DNA of 44,603 nt, taken from the NCBI GenBank assembly GCA_048463395.1, contig DBFWPL010000009.1:1-44603 (forward strand), given 5' to 3'. Of this stretch, positions 7,942 through 15,749 are shown one piece after another (position 1 is the stretch's first letter; the number at the start of each line of letters is the position of its first letter). Under the pieces are notes generated by a model. It was not told the origin of the DNA. It worked only from the letters and a program-made list of their open reading frames with translations, and ran no database searches. The stretch comes from JAGAJR01 sp048463395 (GTDB lineage: Bacteria > Pseudomonadota > Alphaproteobacteria > RF32 > CAG-239). The position numbers were made by a program, and so were the translations under genes.

Positions 7942-8246
7942 CAGTAATTAATCTAGAAATATTAACACAGGAAAGGACAACGGTTCTTGGAAGTAAAGTT
8001 AAAGGAGCTGATGCTAGGGAAAAATTTGGTCTGGATGAACTTGATAAAAGCACAGACAGTATAGATGTCATTATTCCTGATTATATAGTAACATTGACAC
8101 CATCATTTTTTTTGGGACTATTTTCTAAAAGTTTAGACGTGTTAGGTGAAGATAGATTTTTTCGCAAGTATCATTTTAAGAGTGCAAGAGAAATTATACA
8201 AAAACAAATTTTATCTGGTGTAGAAGATTGGAAATGTGCAAGATGA
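7938..8246 (+). CDS. STAS-like (DUF4325-type) small protein, gene 2 of the module
   Basis: A 102-aa protein with alternating strands and helices. The segment IDVIIPDYIVTLTPSFFLGLFSKSL resembles the strand-turn-helix of STAS-like DUF4325 proteins, where an S/T-S-F motif precedes the helix. STAS proteins such as SpoIIAA are partners, and often substrates, of GHKL-type kinases. Its location directly behind a GHKL ATPase gene, sharing ATGA at 7938-7941, supports a kinase/antagonist pair. The serine that would be phosphorylated is not certain; S55 in the TPSFF region is the obvious candidate. The family call rests on a short motif and on context. Confidence 0.6.
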   Translation: MTVINLEILTQERTTVLGSKVKGADAREKFGLDELDKSTDSIDVIIPDYIVTLTPSFFLGLFSKSLDVLGEDRFFRKYHFKSAREIIQKQILSGVEDWKCAR

Positions 8247-8833
8247 TAAAGTTTGTGGTTCTATTCTTACTTTTAATATTTGCAGCATGTATTCCTGTTT
8301 GGGCAAGTATTTTTTCTTTGTCTGAGACTTATCTTAAACGTATAAAAGATGTAGATTGGATTGCATGGTATGCTGCTTTATTAAGTTTGTATGGATGTTA
8401 TGAAAAATATCTAAAACGGCATAAGGATGTTAACCATTTAATTTATGTGAGCTCTTTAGTAAACCAATTGGAAAAAATGGATGAGGTTATTGTTAATATT
8501 GATATCCTTCAAAAAATGACAATAAATGAAGGATTAGACAAAGTGACTCAAAAGGTAAAAGACATTCAAGAAGATGCAACTATAGTTTTTGATATAATTG
8601 CTAGTAAATTAGGAAATGTAGATCAACATTTTAAAAGTGAATATAAAAAAACATTTAATAATGATATTGAAAAGGATATATATCCTAAATTTTCACATCT
8701 ACTCCAAAACATAAGACAAACTTCACAGAATCAAGAAAAATTTAAGAAATCCTCCCAACTGCTGTATGATAGTGTAGTAAAAGAAAAAGAAAAATTAGTA
8801 CAAATAATTCAGAAGATTCACGATAAATGTTAA
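8243..8833 (+). CDS. Membrane-anchored coiled-coil protein, gene 3 of the module
   Basis: A 196-aa protein, unrecognised family. A hydrophobic helix covers residues 1-24 (MIKFVVLFLLLIFAACIPVW), with a second short hydrophobic stretch (DWIAWYAALLSLYGCY) near 37-52. The rest is hydrophilic and helical, with heptad-like spacing in about 65-190. The start at 8243 overlaps the preceding stop as ATGA, exactly as at the first junction; ATG 8234 is an alternative. The topology suggests an inner-membrane protein with a long cytoplasmic or periplasmic coiled coil, plausibly the effector or sensor of the module. Codon use matches genes 1 and 2. Confidence 0.7.
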   Translation: MIKFVVLFLLLIFAACIPVWASIFSLSETYLKRIKDVDWIAWYAALLSLYGCYEKYLKRHKDVNHLIYVSSLVNQLEKMDEVIVNIDILQKMTINEGLDKVTQKVKDIQEDATIVFDIIASKLGNVDQHFKSEYKKTFNNDIEKDIYPKFSHLLQNIRQTSQNQEKFKKSSQLLYDSVVKEKEKLVQIIQKIHDKC

Positions 8834-8949
8834 CAATATAAAATTTATATTGATTTATTTCTGTCTTTTTTATCGTTTGATTTATCCTTTTTATAGGCTT
8901 AACTAATCTTTTATATCAAGTATAAAATATACTTGCAAAATCAAATAAT

Positions 8950-9153
8950 AATAGATAATCTCTAAGTGGACAAGATGATAACTTGTCTGAGGTGTGGTAA
9001 CCTCTTACTTGACGTCTATTGTGTAAAGACGAAACTTTTGCACGCTTTCTGGTCTTTGACTGGAAGGCGGCAAAATACGCTATATCAGTCAATATGTCGC
9101 ACTATTCAAGTATAGTTACCAACTTCCAGTCGCCCTCATCCGGCGGCTTTTTT
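8950..9153 (+). ncRNA. Structured leader or small RNA ending in a terminator (candidate attenuator)
   Basis: A gene-free stretch with consecutive hairpins: GACAAG/CTTGTC (8969-8974/8982-8987), GAGGT/ACCTC (8989-8993/9000-9004) and CGTCT/AGACG (9013-9017/9027-9031). It also has a long-range 9-bp helix GACTGGAAG/CTTCCAGTC (9058-9066/9123-9131). The last three bases of that helix are shared with the terminator stem GTCGCC/GGCGGC (9129-9134/9142-9147), which is followed by TTTTTT. The two structures therefore exclude each other, as in a riboswitch or attenuator. The gene at 9212 starts 58 nt later. No known riboswitch class is recognised. Confidence 0.45.
9129..9153 (+). terminator. Intrinsic terminator ending the 8950 leader
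   Basis: GTCGCC-CTCATCC-GGCGGC followed by TTTTTTG. Its 5' arm overlaps the 3' arm of the GACTGGAAG/CTTCCAGTC helix. Confidence 0.65.
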
Positions 9154-9211
9154 GTTAATAGGAGGTTGAATTGATAACATATATTTTGTTGTCTTGCCGG
9201 AGGAGACTAAG

Positions 9212-11050
9212 ATGAGAGGGGAATTACATCTTATCGTCCTTTGGGAAAAGGCCAGATACAAAGAAAAGGAAATTTTAGAGGATATTCAAAAACATCTGAA
9301 AATTATGGAATGTTATGACATTGCGTGGAGCAAAAACAACATAGCCAATAATTTTACTCGTTTTTACGGAATAAAACTGGAAAATAATTCCGGAAAAGAG
9401 AAGGAATGTGGAGGCGGGAGTTTCCTGTTAATAACGGTTTGGGACGAACATCCCAAATATGAATTTGCCGAGACTTCCCGTGGCTATGAATATGTGAATA
9501 CAAACATTTTTCAGCTTAAAGAAAAATATCGAACATGGACGAATGGGGGACATAAAATCCATGCGACCAATAGTATAAAAGAAACCAATCATGACATCAC
9601 ATTGCTTTTAGGGATAAATTATGAGGATTACCTGAAAACAGCTTCCCCGCAATGGAATGGGAAATATAAAATTTTAAATCAGGACCTGACAGGATGTAAT
9701 GGCTGGAAAAGTCTGAAAGAACTGTTTTATGTTCTGAACAATACCGTGAATTATGTTGTTTTGCGAGGGTTGGAGAATGCTGATAAATTTGAACCGTCAA
9801 AACAGCATGGAGACATCGACATTCTGACGGAAGATTATTCTGATATGACATATATTATTAATGGTGTTCCCAAAATTAATGTTCATCGTCCTCATTATCA
9901 GGTTCAAGTCGGCTCCGATGACATTTTGATTGATGTTTGGAGTACCGATAAAAACTATTATGATAAAAAATGGGAGAAAGCTGTTTTGCAAAATAAAGTA
10001 TTGCAGAATGGCTTTTTTTCTCCGGATTTGGAAAACCGATTTTATTTATTGGTTTATCATACAATTATCCATAAAAGCAAAATTGCTGATGACTATTTGC
10101 TAAAGGCGGAAGATATGTTTTTCCGTCTCAAATTAAATACTCTAATAGATACTAAGGCTTATCCTTATGCTTTTGACGCCTATTTTAAGCTTTTGAAAGA
10201 GTTTATGTATAAACATCACTATGTTTTTACCAAGCCGGATGATAAATCGGTCTATTATAACGAAACCGTTATTCAGGCGGAAGACTTTGCCGATTATCTG
10301 GAGCGAAACTATTTTATAACCAATGTTGAACCGATAATGATTAATCATTACGGAGCTTCCGGATACATTTATTTTCATGGATACCATAATAAACAGAAAT
10401 TGTTTATCAAATGGAACGGGCTTGATAACACGTGTAAAAACGAATTCGTGTATACAAAACTTTTTTATAAAATGAATCCGGATAATTTTATCAAACCATG
10501 GTTTTATAAATGTGATGGAGATAAAAAATTTATCGCAATGGACTATGTGGACGGAGAGCCTCTGGAAACATGGATTAAACAGGATAAACTTCCCCAAGCA
10601 CAACGGGATAATATTGTCAAACAGTTGGGAGATATTGCAAAAACTTTGCTGAAATGTAAATTTGTTCATAGGGATATCCGTCCGGCTAATTTTATTTTGA
10701 CGCCGGAGGGTAAGCTAAAATTGATAGACAATCAGTTTACGGTTAATGCCACGGAATATAAAGAACCCCGAAAGATTCGAAAAAACTTTCGTATCGTGGA
10801 AGGCTTGGGGTGCGAATACGCTGCGGATACGTTAAAATGGGATGATTTATATTCAATTGCCAAAATGATTGAAAATATCGGAGTGTCTGATAAAACAAAG
10901 AATGTGCTTGAAACTGTTCGTGCTAATATCGGACAAGTCAGTGTTTGTTTTCCGAAGAGAGGATATATAATAGCTCGAAAAAAAGCACTAAAATTGGTTT
11001 CCGGAATAATTCCGATAAAATCATTGCGTAAAAAAATCAGAAACATGTGA
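9212..11050 (+). CDS. Two-domain protein: nucleotidyltransferase-like plus lipid/sugar kinase-like
   Basis: A 612-aa cytoplasmic protein. The middle part (about residues 185-280) contains VVLRGLENADKFEPSKQHGDIDIL, which resembles the strand with paired aspartates (D-x-D) of nucleotidyltransferase folds. The C-terminal part (about 395-560) is a eukaryotic-like/lipopolysaccharide kinase fold. KLFIKWNG provides a possible ATP-binding Lys, MDYVDGEPL the hinge, FVHRDIRPANFIL the catalytic loop (HRD, Asn) and KLIDNQF the metal-binding Asp in place of DFG. By family analogy it could modify a surface polysaccharide or lipid A core. Start chosen at 9212 because GGAGGAG lies 6 nt upstream; TTG 9194 is rejected. 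A terminator follows directly. Confidence 0.7.
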   Translation: MRGELHLIVLWEKARYKEKEILEDIQKHLKIMECYDIAWSKNNIANNFTRFYGIKLENNSGKEKECGGGSFLLITVWDEHPKYEFAETSRGYEYVNTNIFQLKEKYRTWTNGGHKIHATNSIKETNHDITLLLGINYEDYLKTASPQWNGKYKILNQDLTGCNGWKSLKELFYVLNNTVNYVVLRGLENADKFEPSKQHGDIDILTEDYSDMTYIINGVPKINVHRPHYQVQVGSDDILIDVWSTDKNYYDKKWEKAVLQNKVLQNGFFSPDLENRFYLLVYHTIIHKSKIADDYLLKAEDMFFRLKLNTLIDTKAYPYAFDAYFKLLKEFMYKHHYVFTKPDDKSVYYNETVIQAEDFADYLERNYFITNVEPIMINHYGASGYIYFHGYHNKQKLFIKWNGLDNTCKNEFVYTKLFYKMNPDNFIKPWFYKCDGDKKFIAMDYVDGEPLETWIKQDKLPQAQRDNIVKQLGDIAKTLLKCKFVHRDIRPANFILTPEGKLKLIDNQFTVNATEYKEPRKIRKNFRIVEGLGCEYAADTLKWDDLYSIAKMIENIGVSDKTKNVLETVRANIGQVSVCFPKRGYIIARKKALKLVSGIIPIKSLRKKIRNM

Positions 11051-11051
11051 T

Positions 11052-11080
11052 AAAAAGCCCTCCAAAGTGAGGGCTTTTTT
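11052..11080 (+). terminator. Terminator identical to that after tRNA-Val
   Basis: AAAAAGCCCTC/GAGGGCTTTTTT, starting 2 bases after the stop at 11050. The 29-nt core matches 6271-6299 exactly, including the loop. Confidence 0.9.
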
Positions 11081-11117
11081 AATTGCAAATTAACCAGTTT
11101 CAAGTATCATCAATTTT

Positions 11118-11285
11118 GCAGTTCAGAGATGGACTGCGGAGCGTCGAAACTCCTCTCAATAAAAAGAACACTCCTTCATAAGGGGGAGCTGCAAGTATAA
11201 GCATATTTATATGTCGAAGAATGCAGGCTGTTCTTGAGCAGTTTCGAACTCCCTCACCTTATTTTTTAATAAGGTGAGTTTTTTT
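11118..11285 (+). ncRNA. Structured RNA with 6S-like shape and strong terminator
   Basis: About 168 nt. A 5' hairpin GCAGT/ACTGC (11118-11122/11133-11137) is followed by a long arm. The arm has closing helix TCGAAACT/AGTTTCGA (11144-11151/11240-11247), an asymmetric internal bubble (13 nt against 5 nt), helix AGAACA/TGTTCT (11165-11170/11229-11234) and inner helix CTGCA/TGCAG (11189-11193/11222-11226). A terminator follows: CTCACCTTATT/AATAAGGTGAG (11253-11263/11268-11278) with a U-tract. A rod with a central bubble is the architecture of 6S RNA, but I cannot confirm conserved 6S sequence. It could instead be a terminated leader of the gene at 11306. Confidence 0.45.
11253..11285 (+). terminator. 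Strong intrinsic terminator 21 nt before the HTH-like gene
   Basis: An 11-bp perfect stem CTCACCTTATT/AATAAGGTGAG with a 4-nt loop and seven Ts. Confidence 0.9.
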
Positions 11286-11305
11286 ATAAAATAAGGAGTT
11301 TGAAA

Positions 11306-11587
11306 ATGATGACTGAACATAAAATCAAAACCAATTTTTTCTATCAATCTGACAACAAGTCTGTTGCCAAAGCCGTACAGCGGTCTTTAGGTTTACACTT
11401 ATTCCGTATCAGACAGAAACGGAAGATAAATTCTTCCGTAGTCTGTATGGAGTTGCACATCAAACAGCGAGACTTGGACAATGTGGAAATCGGTAGGGAG
11501 GCGGTCAACTGGCCGCTCATTCAGAAATTAGCTGACTATTACGGACTTCATGTTTATGCCGGTTTTCTTTCTAATCCGAAAGAATAA
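11306..11587 (+). CDS. Small XRE/Cro-like helix-turn-helix protein
   Basis: A 93-aa protein. The region LGLHLFRIRQKRKINSSVVCMELHIKQRDLDNVEIGREAVNWPLIQKLADYYGL has the order of an XRE HTH domain: first helix with R-x-x-R, a turn, the recognition helix, then the scaffold helix ending in LADYYGL. Such proteins bind operator DNA as dimers. AAGGAG at 11293-11298 lies 7 nt before ATG 11306, which decides the start. The gene stands alone between two strong terminators, directly after the 6S-like RNA. Confidence 0.7.
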   Translation: MMTEHKIKTNFFYQSDNKSVAKAVQRSLGLHLFRIRQKRKINSSVVCMELHIKQRDLDNVEIGREAVNWPLIQKLADYYGLHVYAGFLSNPKE

Positions 11588-11591
11588 AATT

Positions 11592-11625
11592 AAAGCCCGT
11601 TTTCTTAAACGGGCTTTAATTTTTA
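11592..11625. terminator. Bidirectional terminator between the HTH gene and gpsA
   Basis: AAAGCCCGTTT-TCTT-AAACGGGCTTT, with A-rich sequence on the left and T-rich on the right. It can serve both converging transcripts. Confidence 0.85.
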
Positions 11626-12597
11626 AGCGATGTTTTCAAATTCTTGTTTTAAATCACGTTCAAACATACTGCGGATGGTGCTTTTTATATCCGCGTTTTC
11701 ATAAACGCCTTTATACAATGCTTGGCAAATCGGCATATCAATACCTTCTTTGTCGGCAATGATTTTAACGGCTTTCAAAGTTGCCACGCCTTCCGCCAGC
11801 TTTCCGAAGTTTTCGCCTTTGGCAAACATTTCGCCGAAAGTGCGGTTATGGCTGTATTTGGAAAACAATGTTGCCTCATAATCGCCAAGGTGGGATAAAC
11901 CGTATGCTGTATGCGGATTTCCGCCGAAATGTTTGATAAACCGGCCGACTTCCACCGGAGCTCTGGCCATCAGGGCTCCTTTCAGGCCATACCATTCCAG
12001 TCCGTCTAAGATACCGGCGGCAATGCCGATGACGTTCTTCAAGGCGGCACCGATTTGGTTTCCGATTAAGTCGGAACCATAATACAAGCGGATTAGTTCA
12101 CTTTGCATCATCTTGATAATATAGTCTTTTACCGCTTCTTCATCACTGTCAATAACCGCACAGGACGGAACGCCCTTCATATAATCTTGAACGTGTCCCG
12201 GACCGGCTAAAATGGCAATGTGAATATCTTGCTTGATTTCTTCTCTCATAACTTCAAACAAGGTTTTTGCACTAGGCTCTTCCAAGCCCTTCATTGCCAA
12301 AAGAAAAGTTTTGCCGTTCAAATCATATCCGTTCAATTGCTTGCAAAGGGAGCGGAAATGTTGGCAGCCAATGGAGATAATGATAAAATCATTTTTCAAA
12401 ACATCGGCAATATCCGCATGAAGTTCCATATTATCGGCAAGTGTCAAATACGGGTTTTTGCGAGTTTCTTTCAGTTCAATAAAGTTTGGGGAAGTTGGAA
12501 TATCATACATATCGACTTTGTCGGCAAAATGCGTTGCGGCGTAGTATCCGAGAAAAGTTCCCCAGCGTCCGCAGCCGATAAGTGAAATATTTGTCAT
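11623..12597 (-). CDS. gpsA: Glycerol-3-phosphate dehydrogenase [NAD(P)+], divergent GpsA
   Basis: A 324-aa protein, the normal length. The N-terminal Rossmann motif is LIGCGRWGTFLG. FLLAMKGLEEPSA matches the conserved KG-E segment. AILAGPGHVQD replaces the common SGPSFA. GAALKNVIGIAAGILDGLEW carries the catalytic Lys, and GLSHLGDYEAT matches the GLGDL-type motif. The reaction reduces dihydroxyacetone phosphate to sn-glycerol 3-phosphate for phospholipid synthesis. The altered SGPSFA box makes this a divergent member; a related hydroxyacid dehydrogenase role cannot be excluded. Confidence 0.82.
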   Translation of the reverse strand: MTNISLIGCGRWGTFLGYYAATHFADKVDMYDIPTSPNFIELKETRKNPYLTLADNMELHADIADVLKNDFIIISIGCQHFRSLCKQLNGYDLNGKTFLLAMKGLEEPSAKTLFEVMREEIKQDIHIAILAGPGHVQDYMKGVPSCAVIDSDEEAVKDYIIKMMQSELIRLYYGSDLIGNQIGAALKNVIGIAAGILDGLEWYGLKGALMARAPVEVGRFIKHFGGNPHTAYGLSHLGDYEATLFSKYSHNRTFGEMFAKGENFGKLAEGVATLKAVKIIADKEGIDMPICQALYKGVYENADIKSTIRSMFERDLKQEFENIA

Positions 12598-12718
12598 AAT
12601 CAGTCCTCTTATAAAGTTTATATAGAATAAATCTTTTGTAGCTTAAGTTTTGGTTTAATGCAATGCTGATTGTCCAACAACACACAGTTTGTCGCAGGGA
12701 AGGAAAAGCGGAAAGGAT

Positions 12719-13078
12719 TTAGTAAGAACCTTTTTTAACGTGTTGCCGCCCGACGATGGCGTTAATGTGATCAAATTCTTCAAAAGAATGGTACGCGTAG
12801 TCATAACTCTTCTTATCACAGTCATAAAAGACCTGATTTGCCAAAGTTTTAATTGCGTTGTCGATACGTTGGAAAGCTTGATTGTAGTCTTGGTTATAAT
12901 TGTTTTTGGTGCGTTTTTTAACCAAATCATGGTATGCCGATATAACCTTTGCGGTTTCATCAGCGGAATTGGCATACCCTTTTTCTTCAAAGTCCCGCAT
13001 AATTTGTGCGGTCGTTTGATAAAAACATTTGTTAGTCAGAATGCTTCTCTGCTTTTTATTGTTGCTATCAATAATCAT
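12719..13078 (-). CDS. Small hypothetical protein
   Basis: A 119-aa hydrophilic, mostly helical protein with no recognised family. It starts MIIDSNNKKQRS and ends VGRQHVKKGSY, with several Tyr- and Asn-rich turns in the middle (KNNYNQDYNQAF). ATG 13078 is preferred over upstream non-ATG codons. The Shine-Dalgarno is weak (GGAT about 12 nt upstream). A competing plus-strand open frame (12689-13117) is hydrophobic and Cys/Val-rich with no ribosome site, and looks like a shadow. It sits between secF and gpsA, transcribed in the same direction. Confidence 0.5.
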   Translation of the reverse strand: MIIDSNNKKQRSILTNKCFYQTTAQIMRDFEEKGYANSADETAKVISAYHDLVKKRTKNNYNQDYNQAFQRIDNAIKTLANQVFYDCDKKSYDYAYHSFEEFDHINAIVGRQHVKKGSY

Positions 13079-13213
13079 GATAAAACATCCGTCATTTATT
13101 CCGTAGGCATTATGTAACACACAATTCTTAATTTTGCAAGTGTTTAGCGGCAATAATTCTCAGCAAATTCACTTGTTAATCCAAGGGTATAACAACGGGG
13201 GTTAAAAATAGGT

Positions 13214-13241
13214 TAAAAAAAGCCTCCCCGAAGGGAGGCTT
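13214..13241 (-). terminator. Terminator of the nlpD/yajC-secDF cluster
   Basis: On the minus strand AAGCCTCCC-TTCG-GGGAGGCTT is followed by TTTTT, 6 nt after the secF stop. Confidence 0.9.
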
Positions 13242-13246
13242 AAGGA

Positions 13247-14182
13247 TTACTCAACGTTTCCAAACGGATTAACCACTTTTTCTTCCTGAGATTTTCTCAA
13301 GTCGAAAAGGTTGAGGAAAACGGCGGAAACATAAATTGAAGAATATGTTCCGACAATGATTCCCCAAACGATGGTGAATGAAAAACTGCGAAGTGTATCG
13401 CCGCCGAAAATAAACAGAGCCAAAGCGGCAAACATCGTTGTCAGACCGGTTAAAATCGTTCTGGAGAAGATGTCGTTGATACTTTTGTTCAACAGTTCAT
13501 ATTGCGGCATTTTCTTATATTTTCGAAGGTTTTCGCGAATACGGTCATAAGTAACCACCGTGTCGTTAACCGAATAACCGGCCAAAGTCAAAACGGCGGC
13601 AACCGTCGTCAGGCTGAAATCAAAATCGAATAAAGACAACAACCCGACCGTGGTTAAAACGTCATGGATCAAACCGACCATAGCTCCGAGAGCGAACTGC
13701 CATTCAAAACGGAACCAGATGTATACCGAAATAGCCAGAATAGCGATAACAGAGGCGATAATGCCTGCTTTTTTAAGCTCATCGCCGACTTGCGGTCCGA
13801 CCAGTTCAACCTTGCGGTATTCATAATCACTGCCTAACAAAGACTTGATTTTGTTAACCACGGCCATTTGTTCTTTTTCGTTCAATTCTCTGGCTTGGGC
13901 TCTGATCATAACTTCATCGCCGTTTTCGCCGATTGTCTGCAAATTGACTTCGTCAATATCCACGTCAGACAACTGAGCCCGGACTTTTTCCAAGTCAATT
14001 TTATTTTCGCTTTTGATTTCCATCAAAATACCGCCGGAAAAGTCAATGCCGTAATTAAATCCCTTAACGGTAATGCAGACACATGACAAAATAACCATAA
14101 GGAGAGACAAGGCGTATGTAAACTTTCTTGCCTTCATAAAATCAATATTTGTATCTTTTGTTACCCAACTAAAAAGTTTCAT
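13247..14182 (-). CDS. secF: Protein translocase subunit SecF
   Basis: A 311-aa inner-membrane protein with six transmembrane segments and one periplasmic domain. Family signatures are GIDFSGGILMEI after the first helix, VELVGPQVGDEL before the second, and LAGYSVNDTVVTYDRIRENLR in the core. With SecD it uses proton motive force to help SecYEG export proteins. The start at 14182 has AAGGA 8 nt upstream. SecD ends 19 nt before it, so the two are co-transcribed. Confidence 0.97.
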   Translation of the reverse strand: MKLFSWVTKDTNIDFMKARKFTYALSLLMVILSCVCITVKGFNYGIDFSGGILMEIKSENKIDLEKVRAQLSDVDIDEVNLQTIGENGDEVMIRAQARELNEKEQMAVVNKIKSLLGSDYEYRKVELVGPQVGDELKKAGIIASVIAILAISVYIWFRFEWQFALGAMVGLIHDVLTTVGLLSLFDFDFSLTTVAAVLTLAGYSVNDTVVTYDRIRENLRKYKKMPQYELLNKSINDIFSRTILTGLTTMFAALALFIFGGDTLRSFSFTIVWGIIVGTYSSIYVSAVFLNLFDLRKSQEEKVVNPFGNVE

Positions 14183-14201
14183 TTTATTATTCCTTATTAA
14201 A

Positions 14202-15746
14202 TTAGATTGGCAGTTTTGTCGGTTTGTAGCGGGAAATCCATCCGGCAATCATAACTCTGGTAACGGTAACGGATGTAAACATGGATGTTGCGATACCGAT
14301 TGCCAATGTTACTGCAAAACCTCTGACCGGACCTGTTCCGAAATAAAACAGAACAAATGCGGCAACCAAAGTTGTCAGGTTGGAGTCCAGAATAGTTGCC
14401 CATGCTTCGGTAAAGCCGGCTTCGGCGGCATCTTTGGTTGAACGTCCGTTTTTGACTTCTTCACGCATACGTTCAAAAATCAGCACGTTGGCATCAACAG
14501 CCATCCCGATGGTTAAAATGATACCTGCAATCCCCGGAAGAGTTAACGTAGCCCCCATAATGCTCAGAGCTCCGAGCAAGAGGAACAAGTTCATGAAAAC
14601 GGTAATCGTAGTGAAAATACCAAACAACCCGTAAGCGACAACCATGAAAACAACAACGGCGATTAAACCGATAATGGAAGCGAAAATACCTTCGCGAATT
14701 GAATCCGAGCCTAAACCTGCACCGACTGTTCTTTCTTCAAGAACTTCCAACGGAGCCGGCAAAGCACCGGAACGCAACAGCAAAGCCAAATCATTGGCTG
14801 ATTTGACGGTAAAACTGCCGCTGATAACACCGCTGCCGCCTAAAATAGCACTTTGAATGACCGGAGCGGAAATCACTTCGTTATCCAAAACGATGGCTAA
14901 TCTCTCGCCGATATTGTTTTTTGTGGCTTCGCCGAATTTCTTGCCGCCGAGTGCGTTGAACTTGAAACTGACGACAGCCTGACCTTCTTGGAAAGCCGGT
15001 TGGGCGTCAATTAAGTTCTCGCCGCCGACAACAGGTTTGCGGCTGATAACATAATATTCGCCTTCCGATCCCGGAACCAGTCTGGAAGAAGTGCTCAACT
15101 TTCCGCGGCGGGCTTCTGCGGCGGAAGTTCTGCTGTCAACCATGTGGAACGACATTTTTGCCGTTTTGCCCAGAAGGGTTTTGACGTATTCCGGATTTTG
15201 CAATCCCGGAAGTTGAACAACGATACGGTCGGAACCTTGTCTTTGAATAACCGGTTCTTTTGTGCCGAGTTCGTCAATACGGCGACGGACGATTTCAATG
15301 GATTGGTCAACCACTTTTAACTTGAGCTGATTTAAGGCTATGTCTGAATATTTGATTGTCAGAGTTCCGTCTTCGCCTTCTTCAACTTCGAGACCGTCGT
15401 CCATTTTCAAAAATTGAGCCATGGCTTTGCTGCGGGAACCGGCGTTTTCGATTTTAACCGTAACGGTATCCGGATTGGCCCTTAAAGCCTGATAACGGAT
15501 TTTGTTTTCACGCAGAACCTGGCGGGCGGAATCCTCCAAAGAAGACATTCTTTCCTTCATAACATCGTCAATTTTAACCTGTAAAAGCAAGTTTGAACCG
15601 CCTTGCAGGTCAAGACCGAGATTAACCGGTTGCCACCAGGACGGAAGTTTACTGGTATCTTTCAGCATATTCGGAATTGCGAAAAAAATGCCGACTAAAC
15701 AGATAACCAGGATAATATAAATTCTGGATCTTGATAATTTGTACAT
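14202..15746 (-). CDS. secD: Protein translocase subunit SecD
   Basis: A 514-aa inner-membrane protein. LGLDLQGGSNLLLQV after the first helix is the SecD signature. The large periplasmic domain contains RRIDELGTKEPVIQRQG. The C-terminal five helices include IGMAVDANVLIFERMREE, the conserved D-x-N-V-L-I-x-E motif carrying the proton-relay Asp. It partners with SecF. Only 3 nt separate it from yajC upstream. Confidence 0.98.
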   Translation of the reverse strand: MYKLSRSRIYIILVICLVGIFFAIPNMLKDTSKLPSWWQPVNLGLDLQGGSNLLLQVKIDDVMKERMSSLEDSARQVLRENKIRYQALRANPDTVTVKIENAGSRSKAMAQFLKMDDGLEVEEGEDGTLTIKYSDIALNQLKLKVVDQSIEIVRRRIDELGTKEPVIQRQGSDRIVVQLPGLQNPEYVKTLLGKTAKMSFHMVDSRTSAAEARRGKLSTSSRLVPGSEGEYYVISRKPVVGGENLIDAQPAFQEGQAVVSFKFNALGGKKFGEATKNNIGERLAIVLDNEVISAPVIQSAILGGSGVISGSFTVKSANDLALLLRSGALPAPLEVLEERTVGAGLGSDSIREGIFASIIGLIAVVVFMVVAYGLFGIFTTITVFMNLFLLLGALSIMGATLTLPGIAGIILTIGMAVDANVLIFERMREEVKNGRSTKDAAEAGFTEAWATILDSNLTTLVAAFVLFYFGTGPVRGFAVTLAIGIATSMFTSVTVTRVMIAGWISRYKPTKLPI

Positions 15747-15749
15747 TTT

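Noticed and set aside
8950..9153. tmRNA, RNase P RNA or SRP RNA
   Set aside because: I could not find their conserved cores (tRNA-like acceptor with CCA, GAGGAAAGTCC-type core, GGTCAGGTCCGGAAGG-type loop).
12689..13117. Plus-strand frame opposite the 119-aa gene
   Set aside because: Hydrophobic and irregular composition, no ribosome site; the minus-strand frame has a more protein-like composition and matches the direction of its neighbours.
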